Source: Dyadobacter sp. 3J3
GTDB taxonomy: Bacteria > Bacteroidota > Bacteroidia > Cytophagales > Spirosomataceae
Reading direction: 5' to 3'
Assembly (NCBI RefSeq): GCF_009801115.1
Contig: NZ_VTOL01000017.1
Location: 1-64,000, forward strand
Length of the DNA stretch: 64,000 nt
Positions 25,637 to 33,143 of this stretch are shown piece after piece. The translations under genes were made by a program, and so were the position numbers. Each line of letters begins with the position of its first letter. The first letter of the stretch is position 1. Under the pieces are notes generated by a model. That model did no database searches. It had not been told where the DNA came from and saw only the letters and a program-made list of their open reading frames with translations.

Positions 25637-25957
25637 TCAATTCTCAGTTGTTTTCGGATTTTTCCCGTGGCAAATCGACAATATATTATCATCGATCAGG
25701 AAATAGCCCTCGCCGGAAAGCTTATCTTTTATGATTTGTTCTCCAATGAAACCGAGGATTTCTTCCCTTCGCGATAATGGAGTTTTTGTGTGCCCTTCCC
25801 AGTATTTTGGCTCGGGAATCCCGATAATGATAACGGAAGGAGGCATAGCCAATTCGTACCACATTTCTAAACTGGTTTCCTCACTTTTGAAGTATATAGT
25901 GCCACCGCGCCCGTCGTGGACATAACGAAGAGGGGAATCTGTACTGGAATCTTTCAT
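25637..25957 (-). CDS. Hypothetical protein, last gene of a small-gene cluster
   Basis: This 106-residue soluble protein is not recognised. It is mixed alpha/beta with a Pro-rich middle (AMPPSVIIIGIPEPKYWEGH) and a C-terminal GEGYFLIDDNILSICHG. Its ATG overlaps the stop of the preceding membrane gene by 4 bp (ATGA), so the two are translationally coupled. The size and soluble/membrane pairing would fit an immunity-like or sensor pair, but nothing proves this. Confidence 0.6.
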   Translation of the reverse strand: MKDSSTDSPLRYVHDGRGGTIYFKSEETSLEMWYELAMPPSVIIIGIPEPKYWEGHTKTPLSRREEILGFIGEQIIKDKLSGEGYFLIDDNILSICHGKNPKTTEN

Positions 25958-26163
25958 GGAAAAGTATTTTTAGCCCAGATATATCCGGAAATAAATGAAA
26001 GAATAAAACCGATCGGGCCGAAGACAAATATGCTTGTCATACTAGCTTCAACACTTCTGTCGTGACCGTTTGATGAAAATTTCCCTATTAAAAAATAGCT
26101 TAGGGATGCTGCGATGATGAAGCCGGCAATGCCAGCGACCATCGCAATACCAAATGATTTCAT
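25954..26163 (-). CDS. Small two-helix membrane protein
   Basis: This 69-residue protein (MKSFGIAMVAGIAGFIIAAS) has two strong hydrophobic helices joined by a short loop (IGKFSSNGHDRSVEAS). I know no family. It overlaps the next gene by 4 bp and follows the exported 204-residue protein by 15 bp, so it is part of one transcript. Confidence 0.65.
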   Translation of the reverse strand: MKSFGIAMVAGIAGFIIAASLSYFLIGKFSSNGHDRSVEASMTSIFVFGPIGFILSFISGYIWAKNTFP

Positions 26164-26178
26164 ATGGTTATTTATGGT

Positions 26179-26793
26179 TTAGTATTGTTTGGAAATGTTT
26201 GGTTCCGGCATTGGGAATTTGGCAACTTCGGCAATCAAAATCTGTTTTTCTGTTTTCAGTTTTGCCATAAAAGGTTTGATCTCCTTTCCATATTTTCTGT
26301 TACTGGCCGCCAATAATAAAATTCCACGCTGTCCCGATTTGGCTTTTACCGTTTTGAAACGATACACATCGCGCTCTGCCAGACTATTCCTTTCATCCGG
26401 AGCCGTTTGTAAAATCACACAATCCAGAATTTTTTCTCCCGAAGCAGCATTGACAAGAATTTCAAATTTCACATCCAGATTTGGCCTTTTCAGCTGTTCG
26501 AGTTCTCTCATTTTCGCGGCTACAACCTGGTCAATATTAGATTCAGTGACTGAAAAGTCAATAAAAAGCATTTTGTTATAGTTGGGGAAATCATCACCAG
26601 CGACCAGATATTCCTGTTTGAAAAACGTGGATTCCGGATGCGAAGACCACACTAGCTGATAACTGTTTTTTTGAAGTAAAAGGGCGTTTTGAATTCCCAG
26701 GTAATTTACGGCGGGCTTTTTTGTTTGTGCCATACTTTTAAAGGTTAACAAAAGTAAAGTAGCCAGAGTGACACCTATGACATAATTTTTCAT
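26179..26793 (-). CDS. Exported protein of unknown function
   Basis: The frame opens at 26907, but the ATG at 26793 starts a clear signal peptide (MKNYVIGVTLATLLLLTFKS, cut near SMAQ) and gives 204 residues. The mature part includes YLGIQNALLLQKNSYQLVWS and AKMRELEQLKRPNLDVKFEI. It has no motif I recognise; a beta-rich periplasmic domain is likely. Its neighbours are two small membrane proteins and small soluble ones, all on the same strand with short gaps. Confidence 0.7.
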   Translation of the reverse strand: MKNYVIGVTLATLLLLTFKSMAQTKKPAVNYLGIQNALLLQKNSYQLVWSSHPESTFFKQEYLVAGDDFPNYNKMLFIDFSVTESNIDQVVAAKMRELEQLKRPNLDVKFEILVNAASGEKILDCVILQTAPDERNSLAERDVYRFKTVKAKSGQRGILLLAASNRKYGKEIKPFMAKLKTEKQILIAEVAKFPMPEPNISKQY

Positions 26794-26834
26794 TGGTAAT
26801 TTGTTTTGGAATGATTGAGGCCTACTTGTATAAT

Positions 26835-27095
26835 TTAATTTGTGGCTAACTGGTAAATGGTGAAAAGAAGAATTGCGGAAATGATCATTGCGAGGATTTT
26901 CATCCATTGGTGTGATGTCAGGTTTAGGCCTATTACAACCAGGAACATAAGAAACATCACTACTTTAATTTCCGATTCTAAATTGCCCATTTCGTGGCTG
27001 CGTTTGCTTTCCTGCATAAAAGCCCAACCCACAAATCCGCCGTAAATACTGATAAGTATCCAGTTAATGATGGTAATAATTTTAATAAATGTCAT
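26835..27095 (-). CDS. Small three-helix membrane protein
   Basis: This 86-residue protein has three hydrophobic helices (INWILISIYGGFVGWAFM, VVMFLMFLVVIGLNL, ILAMIISAILLFTIYQLA) and short polar loops. The family is not recognised. It sits 41 bp upstream of the exported protein and 100 bp downstream of the 120-residue gene. Confidence 0.65.
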   Translation of the reverse strand: MTFIKIITIINWILISIYGGFVGWAFMQESKRSHEMGNLESEIKVVMFLMFLVVIGLNLTSHQWMKILAMIISAILLFTIYQLATN

Positions 27096-27195
27096 GGCTG
27101 TAAACCTTAAAAGGGTTTTTAAACTTAATTTGTTTTTCAGCTTTCGGACTTCCGGTTTTCTTATCAGTTTGAAAATCGGAAGCCCTCAGCTTTTG

Positions 27196-27558
27196 TTATA
27201 CCTCGAAGGGTAGTTCGTATTCTTTGCTGATCACCTTGGAGCTGCGTGTTTTTACTTCAACTCTTGCTTTTAGTGGCGAGCCGGGAACCAGATAATTTCT
27301 AATGAACTGATCTTCATGTGCGGTCCAGGAATAATCCGTAAGCAAAAAGGCGGTAGCCCCCTCTTTGGAAGCCTGGTATGCCCAGCGTTCAACGATATTG
27401 GGTTCAAAATTGATAGTGTTTCCCATGTACAATATCTGTATTCCCGGCAGCGACTGGTTACCAAGTTCTGTGCATTGCACCACAGTTATAGTCAGGGACG
27501 ATCCGTCTTCAAGATCCTTGACCGCCCATTCTTCAATCAGTTTTTTTACGTTAGCCAT
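27196..27558 (-). CDS. Hypothetical soluble protein
   Basis: This 120-residue protein (MANVKKLIEEWAVKDLEDGS) alternates strands and helices, with VERWAYQASKEGATAFLLTD and C-terminal VEVKTRSSKVISKEYELPFE. No signal peptide or membrane segment is present. I recognise no family. It belongs to the same-strand run of unknown genes from 27.9 to 25.6 kb. Confidence 0.65.
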   Translation of the reverse strand: MANVKKLIEEWAVKDLEDGSSLTITVVQCTELGNQSLPGIQILYMGNTINFEPNIVERWAYQASKEGATAFLLTDYSWTAHEDQFIRNYLVPGSPLKARVEVKTRSSKVISKEYELPFEV

Positions 27559-27632
27559 TTTGTGTTTTAATTTTATGTTTAAATTGATTTTGATTTTCTC
27601 GTAACGCTTTGTGCCATACGCAGGTTAATAAA

Positions 27633-27851
27633 TCAGACAATTGTCGTTAGCATGGTTAAAGACACAAGGCTGCTTAACATCAGATTGGCGAACCATTTTA
27701 ACCGTGGAGGCATAGAAAGGCTTTGCTGATGATTCTGGTATTCGTGCCAGTGTGCGCCAAAAATTACATTCAGAAGTTCCAGAAATGCTCCTGCCAAGTC
27801 ACCGTGACGAAGATTTACGGTTACTGTATCCAGGCGTATGAATATGCTCAT
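27633..27851 (-). CDS. Small hypothetical protein, weak call
   Basis: A frame opens at 27905; the ATG at 27851 (MSIFIRLDTVTVNLRHGDLA) gives 72 residues. It has an amphipathic first half, AHWHEYQNHQQS in the middle and a hydrophobic end (LMLSSLVSLTMLTTIV). It could be a short membrane-associated protein of the cluster or a chance frame. Strand and spacing fit the cluster. Confidence 0.4.
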   Translation of the reverse strand: MSIFIRLDTVTVNLRHGDLAGAFLELLNVIFGAHWHEYQNHQQSLSMPPRLKWFANLMLSSLVSLTMLTTIV

Positions 27852-27986
27852 CGGTATTAAGTTGTGAATAAGAATGTGTGGATTGAGTATTATTAATTTT
27901 TTCATGACTAAGAATTGCTACTAAGTTTGGTAGAGAGAAATACACTGGAATTGTGTATTTCTCCGGGCTTTTTTTATGAGTAAATT

Positions 27987-28877
27987 TTAAAGATGAAGAG
28001 TCATTTCTGTGACCACATAATCATACAATTTGGTTTCAACCAAAGCGGCACCAATAAGCTTGTATGTTTCTCTTTTAGTCACATATCCGTCGTTGTTTAC
28101 TATGTAATTGTAATACCTGCCGCCCGGTGTGGATTTCTCGGTGATCATTGAAACGAGATGTTTGGCCTGTTTTCCGAATATTTTAAGGTACGGATCAGGC
28201 AGATTGGCCTCCTCAAAATTCACTGGTGACAAATCATCAAGTATTGGATCTCCCCCAGGTCGTTCGTAAGATAAGGTAGATTCTAAAAGTAATTTTGGTG
28301 CGGGACCAGTTCCTGAATAACCGTAATAGCTTATTTTGTTTAAATCACCGATCGCATTGTAGCCAAAAACTGTTTTTATATTTGGCGCTTTTTTGTCCGT
28401 GATATCCGTAAGCTGGCCCTTTGCGTTATAGGCATAAGAAAGTATAATTTCTTGTTGCTGATAAGAATTTGTGCCCAATGGCATATAAGTAATTTGGCTG
28501 GATTCGTAGCAATTCCCTGTGTTTGCATCCAGGGAAAAAGTATTAATCTGCACGACTTTGCTATTATTGGTTATCGTGGCAACGATGGAATTTGTGTTGT
28601 ATGCATACGTAACATTGGTCAGGTAGCTTCCACGCATATTCGCTCCAAAACTCGCTTTTTTTAATTTTCCATTGTCAAAATAGGACAAGGTGACATCTCC
28701 GTGTTTGATCAGTTGATACATTTTTGGAAGACTGGCGGAAATTCCGTCTCGCAGTGCTTGTGCCGAAGCTGGATTCGGAAGAGCCGGCGTTGGTACATTT
28801 TCGTGCTGACAGGAAACCAAGCCAATGGCCAATATTAATTCAACTGCTAAAACTACTTTTTTTTCTAAAAATTTCAT
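27987..28877 (-). CDS. Lipoprotein with YD/RHS-like beta repeats
   Basis: This 296-residue protein has a lipoprotein signal with lipobox LVSC at C23 (AIGLVSCQHENVPTP). The mature part holds repeated motifs such as LSYFDNGKLKKASF, VTYAYNTNSIVATITNN, LSYAYNAKGQLTDITD and FGYNAIGDLNKISYYG. These resemble the YD/RHS-type and DUF4595-type beta strands common in Bacteroidota surface lipoproteins. It is anchored in the outer or inner membrane. Function is unknown; it heads the unknown cluster, 110 bp upstream of the small gene at 27633. Confidence 0.75.
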   Translation of the reverse strand: MKFLEKKVVLAVELILAIGLVSCQHENVPTPALPNPASAQALRDGISASLPKMYQLIKHGDVTLSYFDNGKLKKASFGANMRGSYLTNVTYAYNTNSIVATITNNSKVVQINTFSLDANTGNCYESSQITYMPLGTNSYQQQEIILSYAYNAKGQLTDITDKKAPNIKTVFGYNAIGDLNKISYYGYSGTGPAPKLLLESTLSYERPGGDPILDDLSPVNFEEANLPDPYLKIFGKQAKHLVSMITEKSTPGGRYYNYIVNNDGYVTKRETYKLIGAALVETKLYDYVVTEMTLHL

Positions 28878-28945
28878 TCGTTTTGGGTGTTTTTTATTTT
28901 ATAATTTGTGACTAATTGATTTTTGAAATACGCTTGCTGGTGACT

Positions 28946-29359
28946 TTAATCCACAAGAGAAATTCTTTTTTCTGATGAAAGCTGGCTTGGTAAAATTCTG
29001 TCGAGTTCAATGAATTTGCTGATAACTTCCTGTCCTTGTCTGATACGTAGAATATATCTTCCATTCTCTAAATTCGTCATATCAAACTTCTGACTGAATT
29101 TGGTGCTTTTTCTAGGCAGAGAACTGCCGTAAAGTGCAACTCCGCCTTCTGTAAGTAGTTCCACAGTGGCTTGTGTTTTGGGTAGTTTTTCAATAGTCAG
29201 GCAGAATTTGTCTGAGTTCCTGACTTGATACATACCCGCCGCAAGGTGGGCGCACTCCTGAGATTGTTGAGCGAAAACGCCCGAACTTCCTAATAGAAAC
29301 AGACCTGCGAATACTGTTTTTACGCCGATGTTTTTCGATAAGATTTTGAAATTTTTCAT
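28946..29359 (-). CDS. Exported small protein of unknown function
   Basis: The frame opens at 29446, but the ATG at 29359 (MKNFKILSKNIGVKTVFAGL) precedes a clear signal peptide cut near VFAQQ, giving 137 residues. The mature chain has CAHLAAGMYQVRNSDKFCLT and a C-terminal half (NLENGRYILRIRQGQEVISK) that looks like the short beta-sandwich repeat often found at the ends of secreted Bacteroidota proteins. No catalytic motif is seen. A set of three phased repeats (29488-29559) lies upstream, at 130-200 bp. Confidence 0.7.
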   Translation of the reverse strand: MKNFKILSKNIGVKTVFAGLFLLGSSGVFAQQSQECAHLAAGMYQVRNSDKFCLTIEKLPKTQATVELLTEGGVALYGSSLPRKSTKFSQKFDMTNLENGRYILRIRQGQEVISKFIELDRILPSQLSSEKRISLVD

Positions 29360-29446
29360 GCTAATAGTTAAATGAATTGTAAAAAAAATGATTGAAGTTT
29401 TCTTGCCTACCGGTTTAAAGCATAGTGCTTTTGGAAGGCAATGCAA

Positions 29447-29863
29447 ACGTATGGCAGAAAAAATCAGCCGTCAATTTTAATGGGTATACAAAAGGTTGAT
29501 CAAACTAAAAAAGGGGTGTACAAAAGGTTAAGGGTCGAAAAATGAAGTTGACAAAAGGTGTACAAGGTGGTTTTCAGGCGGGAAAATCATTTTTTAGCAC
29601 TGATAGTTTGACGTCTTGGAGGCTGATTGGAATTTCTTCCAAAGCATTTTATGACGTTACAAAAATGTAATTGGTGATCGGCTACTTATTGGAAAGATCT
29701 ATTTCGTAGTTTGAAAACTAGAATAATTTCACTTAACTGTTTGTAACTGGGTTGGCATGAACTTAAATTTTGAGGAATAGCAGTAAGCACTATTAGAAAC
29801 GCTGGGTGTTTCAACACCGGAGCATTCGAGGAAAACAAGGGATAAGGGCGTAAGTGTTAATTA
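29447..29863. other. Intergenic region with phased repeats
   Basis: About 415 bp lie between a minus-strand small gene and the end of the minus-strand flippase gene. Apart from the repeats at 29488-29559 no gene, hairpin or promoter consensus was found. Confidence 0.5.
29488..29570. repeat. Three ACAAAAGGT direct repeats, 31-32 bp apart
   Basis: ACAAAAGGTT occurs at 29488-29497 and 29520-29529, and ACAAAAGGTG at 29551-29560, followed by TACAAGGTGG at 29561. The starts are 32 and 31 bp apart, about three helical turns, so the copies face one side of the DNA. This is how operators of cooperating regulators look. They lie 130-200 bp upstream of the exported small gene (start 29359). The regulator is unknown; LytTR proteins use direct repeats, but the consensus here is not a clear LytTR site. 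Confidence 0.5.
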
Positions 29864-30661
29864 TCAAATTTTACTTGCTGTCCAGGCTAAAAGCTGCGCG
29901 CAGGGCAGGAAAATAATTTGCGCCGCAATTGTACCGATAAGTCGTGCTATGGTCATGTACACTACGTATTTTCTGAATGTAGGTTCGGAGCATTTTCCGA
30001 GTGTAACGTCGTCTGTCATTACAGATAAATGAGGATCTATGACTGCAAACATCAGTATGGTTGCAAATCCGTTTACAAAGGCAGATAGATTGCTAGCTGT
30101 CGTTCTGTATTCTGGATTTAAGTAAGAAGCGTATACAGCTGATAGAACGCCAATTGTTAAAATGGCAACAGCGACAATGTTGAAAATAAAAATTTTCCAG
30201 GGAAAGGCTTCTAGTTTGATTTGCGTAATGTTAGTTTTGGCTGGTATGCTGATATTATCTTTTAGGTAAAGTATTCCTGCTTTGGAAAAAGCATGCATGA
30301 TCAGTTTTGGCATTGATTTATGCATGCTGAAATTTAATACCGCTTTTGATAATATTCTTTGAAATGTCGGAATTAGAAATGCGCCGAAAAGTGTGGCCAG
30401 CGTGCAGGAAATAATGATTAACCGGAATACAAATTCATGACCAGCGACTCCGTTTTTTATATCGTTTTCCACGGTTTTTGCGAGAAGAGGAGCCTGGAAA
30501 CCGTTGGCCGTTCTGGAAATCAGTACAAGAATATTAAACAGCGCGAACGAAATTGCTATGCGCCCGGTTCGGATTCCAACAATCCGAACAGAATATGAAA
30601 GTGTTGTTATTAAGTTAATTATAAATGTTAATGCAAGAACTACGAGAACTTGGGTTGTCAT
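29864..30661 (-). CDS. amj: Amj-family lipid II flippase
   Basis: This 265-residue integral membrane protein has about six to seven helices. The start MTTQVLVVLALTFIINLITT and the motif SYSVRIVGIRTGRIAISFAL match the Amj/DUF2837 family (PF10997). In Bacillus subtilis Amj moves lipid II across the membrane when MurJ is absent. The C-terminal part (VYMTIARLIGTIAAQIIFLP) also fits. Whether this species has MurJ too cannot be told here. The gene is not in an operon with cell-wall genes. Confidence 0.85.
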   Translation of the reverse strand: MTTQVLVVLALTFIINLITTLSYSVRIVGIRTGRIAISFALFNILVLISRTANGFQAPLLAKTVENDIKNGVAGHEFVFRLIIISCTLATLFGAFLIPTFQRILSKAVLNFSMHKSMPKLIMHAFSKAGILYLKDNISIPAKTNITQIKLEAFPWKIFIFNIVAVAILTIGVLSAVYASYLNPEYRTTASNLSAFVNGFATILMFAVIDPHLSVMTDDVTLGKCSEPTFRKYVVYMTIARLIGTIAAQIIFLPCAQLLAWTASKI

Positions 30662-30824
30662 TTATGGCTGGCTAATTTGGTTGATTATAAAGCAATGACC
30701 TTAAACGTATTATATTGACAAAATTAGCTGAAGTTTTGTTTTGAACTTCAATTGCGGCCTCTTTTATATTGTTAATCAGCTCTTTTTTCTGGTTGTACGT
30801 TCATGAAGTTACTTTCCATTTTGC

Positions 30825-30859
30825 ACTTACTTTTTGGTAACTACTTACCTGTCGGTAAC
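30825..30859. promoter_or_regulatory. Alternating GGTAA/TTACC half-sites before the hydrolase promoter
   Basis: Half-sites appear as TTAC (30827-30830), GGTAA (30836-30840), TTACC (30845-30849) and GGTAA (30854-30858). Successive starts are 9 bp apart and alternate in orientation. They abut the -33 TTG at 30862, where a bound repressor would block RNA polymerase. HxlR- or MarR-type regulators often guard such hydrolase genes, but none is adjacent. Confidence 0.5.
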
Positions 30860-30861
30860 AC

Positions 30862-30894
30862 TTGTTTTATCAATAGGTTAGCTCGCTACATTTG
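30862..30894 (+). promoter_or_regulatory. Promoter of the isochorismatase-like gene
   Basis: TTG at 30862-30864, 22 bp, then TACATTTG at 30887-30894 matches the Bacteroidota TTG...TAnnTTTG pattern, 25 bp upstream of the ATG at 30920. Confidence 0.6.
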
Positions 30895-30919
30895 TATCAT
30901 CATAAACTAAAATAAAATA

Positions 30920-31588
30920 ATGGAAAAAGTATTTCAAATAATGCTCATGGCAGCAACAACAATGGTTTCGGTGGCGGGTTTCGGACAAAAAATAAACCTT
31001 CCTAATCAATTTACACCTCAAAATTCCGCCATCCTTTTGGTTGATCATCAAAAAATGACAATGGACTGGATTTACAGTCAGGATAAAAAAACAGTAGAAA
31101 ATAATTTAAGGATGCTTGCACGTGTTGGGGCGGAAGTGAATGTACCATTGCTTATCACCACTACAATGGAAGAACAGGTAGGCCTGACCTGGGAGGGTAT
31201 TCAACAGGCTGCACCAAAACAATTTGCAGCGAGAATTAAAAGAGGAGGGACTTTAAACTGTTTTATTGATCCTAATTTTAAAACAGCAGTAAAAAATCTG
31301 AAGAGAAATAATCTTATTATTTGCGGTTTAACAACTGACATTTGTCTCCTGCACACAGTAACTTCTGCGGTTGAATTAGGCTACAATGTAATTGTGATTG
31401 CCGATGCAAGCGGAAGCATGAGCCAAATCGCTGATGTAACTTCTTTTGATTATTTCAGACAAATTGGTGCAAAAGTATTATCTGCAAATGCAGCTGTAAC
31501 CGAGCTTTTCCAGGATTTCAGCACGCCAGACGGACAAAAAGTAATGCAAATTAATTTGCAGGAAGTAGTATCAAAATTGGGTAAATGA
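30920..31588 (+). CDS. Isochorismatase-family cysteine hydrolase, exported
   Basis: This 222-residue protein starts with a signal-like hydrophobic stretch (MEKVFQIMLMAATTMVSVAG). The isochorismatase domain follows, with D42 in AILLVDHQ, a Lys in ARIKRGGTLN and the catalytic Cys in CGLTTDICLLHTVTSA. The D-K-C set matches the nicotinamidase/isochorismatase-like hydrolases that cleave C-N or enol-ether bonds of small molecules. The exact substrate is unknown. A well-formed promoter and an operator-like array lie just upstream, suggesting inducible control. Confidence 0.87.
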   Translation: MEKVFQIMLMAATTMVSVAGFGQKINLPNQFTPQNSAILLVDHQKMTMDWIYSQDKKTVENNLRMLARVGAEVNVPLLITTTMEEQVGLTWEGIQQAAPKQFAARIKRGGTLNCFIDPNFKTAVKNLKRNNLIICGLTTDICLLHTVTSAVELGYNVIVIADASGSMSQIADVTSFDYFRQIGAKVLSANAAVTELFQDFSTPDGQKVMQINLQEVVSKLGK

Positions 31589-31672
31589 AAATTCAACATT
31601 TCATAAACTGCCATGTTGTAATAATACTGAGAACCTTTTCGACAACTACAATAAGGTACTAAAAAATTTCAA

Positions 31673-31704
31673 ATAACCTTATCGGCATAGGCTGATAAGG
31701 TTAT
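31673..31704. terminator. Hairpin between convergent genes
   Basis: ATAACCTTATC (31673-31683) and GATAAGGTTAT (31694-31704) form a perfect 11-bp stem with a 10-nt loop, about 85 bp after the hydrolase stop. A short T-run follows on the plus strand (GCTTTTTCGG). It probably ends the hydrolase transcript. Confidence 0.65.
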
Positions 31705-31733
31705 CATGCTTTTTCGGCGAGTATTAAAGCAAA

Positions 31734-31838
31734 TTATAAAATAATAAAGAACATAGTTATCATTAGCGTCCAGATGACGATAATGATAATTTCAGATGTT
31801 GTCAATCTATCCGAATCACGAAGTCTTATTTTTTTCAT
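31734..31838 (-). CDS. 34-residue single-helix membrane microprotein
   Basis: Minus strand from the ATG at 31838 to TAA at 31734. The N-terminus MKKIRLRDSDRLTTSE is basic and polar; the remaining residues (IIIIVIWTLMITMFFII) form one hydrophobic helix. This is the layout of small membrane regulators and type I toxins. The coding call rests on composition and clean start and stop; no homologue is recalled. Confidence 0.5.
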   Translation of the reverse strand: MKKIRLRDSDRLTTSEIIIIVIWTLMITMFFIIL

Positions 31839-31909
31839 TTTTATATGACAATTACATTTCGCAGGTTGAAAGGAGCAAAATATTGTTACTTTTCAACGTG
31901 TGAAAATAT

Positions 31910-32302
31910 TTAAATTGTAACCTGTTTTACGTCCAGAATCTCGAATTTTTTCATTCCTGCCGGCATTTTCCATTCCACTTTTTCACCTTTGCAAAGGCCA
32001 ATTAAAGCGGCGCCCATGGGTGTCAATACAGATATTTTCTGCTGGTTTATATCTGCAAAAGCTGGCATAACGATTGAGAATTCCAACTCCTTATTCGTGA
32101 TAAGTTCCTTCACTTTTACGATCGAATTCAACCGGATGCTATCTTCCGGTAGCTCGTTATTTTCAACTACAATAGCGCGGTTTAATTCATAAGACAAGGT
32201 CATTTCATTGCCACTGGTATTGGATGGAAAAGTTTCTGTAAATTGTTTTAACAGTCGAAAATCATCTTCGCTCAGTATTACATGATTCTTTTTATTATTC
32301 AT
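31910..32302 (-). CDS. GreA/GreB-family elongation factor, Rnk-like
   Basis: This 130-residue protein has a short N-terminal helix pair and a C-terminal FKBP-like GreA/GreB domain (KISVLTPMGAALIGLCKGEK, VEWKMPAGMKKFEILDV). The long N-terminal coiled coil of true GreA is missing, so it resembles Rnk and the regulator of nucleoside diphosphate kinase. Such proteins bind RNA polymerase near the secondary channel and change transcription under stress. It lies next to two microproteins and a DUF932 gene on the same strand. Confidence 0.85.
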   Translation of the reverse strand: MNNKKNHVILSEDDFRLLKQFTETFPSNTSGNEMTLSYELNRAIVVENNELPEDSIRLNSIVKVKELITNKELEFSIVMPAFADINQQKISVLTPMGAALIGLCKGEKVEWKMPAGMKKFEILDVKQVTI

Positions 32303-32473
32303 CTTGATATCGGTTTAAATCAAAGGCAGTATCTGAAACTTTGGAATGCCTTAATACAGGTTTCCGGTGCGGAAACCTGTGAATAGTAGAAAATGGGCAG
32401 ATTGACCCATTCTTAAAAGTTTAGCCTGGAATTAGTTTCCCCAGATCCGGGGAATTGACCCCGATATCTCGCA

Positions 32474-32641
32474 TTAAAGCAGATTCGGGGCAATCGTGTT
32501 GAAGTCCTTGAAATTGGAAATGTAGTAGGTTTTTGCAACAAAGCTATGGAACGGTACCTGATTTTCAAGATGGACACTCTCCATCTGAAAATCATGATAT
32601 CGTGTAATTCTGTAACTGTATTTTTCTGATTCAATTACCAT
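32474..32641 (-). CDS. 55-residue hypothetical protein
   Basis: Minus strand from the ATG at 32641 to TAA at 32474. The protein begins MVIESEKYSYRITRYHDFQM and contains VHLENQVPFHSFVAKTYYIS. A longer open frame in another phase (32413-32634) looks less protein-like because it is rich in Arg, Ser and Ile with odd runs. No homologue is recalled. Confidence 0.5.
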   Translation of the reverse strand: MVIESEKYSYRITRYHDFQMESVHLENQVPFHSFVAKTYYISNFKDFNTIAPNLL

Positions 32642-32718
32642 AATTTCTCTACCAGAAAGTTTTTATTTAACAATATTAAATAGGGTTTGAGCCCGCTACG
32701 TCCTTGCTTCACTAATGC

Positions 32719-33066
32719 TTAAAGTCTGCGAATTTGAGCCCAAAATTCCTGTATGAAATTTCGGTCTCTACGAGAAATTCCTTCGTGTAATCGCGTAACA
32801 CGCTGCATGGTACGCACAAATCGTTGTTTATTGGTTTCATTTAATTCAACACCCTGAACTGCTATTTTTCTGAAATCGGAAATATATTTTTCTTGATCCG
32901 GATTACTAATTATTTCCCCGATAAAACTGGCATATAATTCCAGATCTTCATTAGGGAGCGCTGCGAAAAGTTCCTTTACGAAATGCTTTTCTTTCAAATT
33001 GGAACTACTTCCATTCAGAAATAATGATTGAATTCCTGAAACCGGGCGTAAGCTGGCTGAATGCAT
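32719..33066 (-). CDS. Hypothetical helical protein next to DUF932
   Basis: This 115-residue protein is mostly alpha-helical (KEKHFVKELFAALPNEDLEL, KYISDFRKIAVQGVELNETN, RFVRTMQRVTRLHEGISRRD). It has no signal peptide and is basic at the C-terminus, as DNA- or RNA-contacting proteins often are. It lies 77 bp downstream of the DUF932 gene. The family is not recognised. Confidence 0.65.
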   Translation of the reverse strand: MHSASLRPVSGIQSLFLNGSSSNLKEKHFVKELFAALPNEDLELYASFIGEIISNPDQEKYISDFRKIAVQGVELNETNKQRFVRTMQRVTRLHEGISRRDRNFIQEFWAQIRRL

Positions 33067-33143
33067 ATTTTAATGAATTTTACACGTACTGAATTTTTGT
33101 GCTGATAATACTTGTCAACAAAAAACCACTTAAAATCCCATAC

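Noticed and set aside
25637..29359. Known toxin-immunity, CBASS, or T6SS system in the small-gene cluster
   Set aside because: No toxin domain, nucleotidyltransferase, or secretion component was recognised; assignment would be invention.
29447..29863. Coding gene in the gap before the amj gene
   Set aside because: No frame of useful length with protein-like composition was found; only the repeats stand out.
32413..32634. 73-residue open frame on the minus strand
   Set aside because: Composition is unusual for a protein, and it overlaps the better-formed 55-residue frame 32474-32641.
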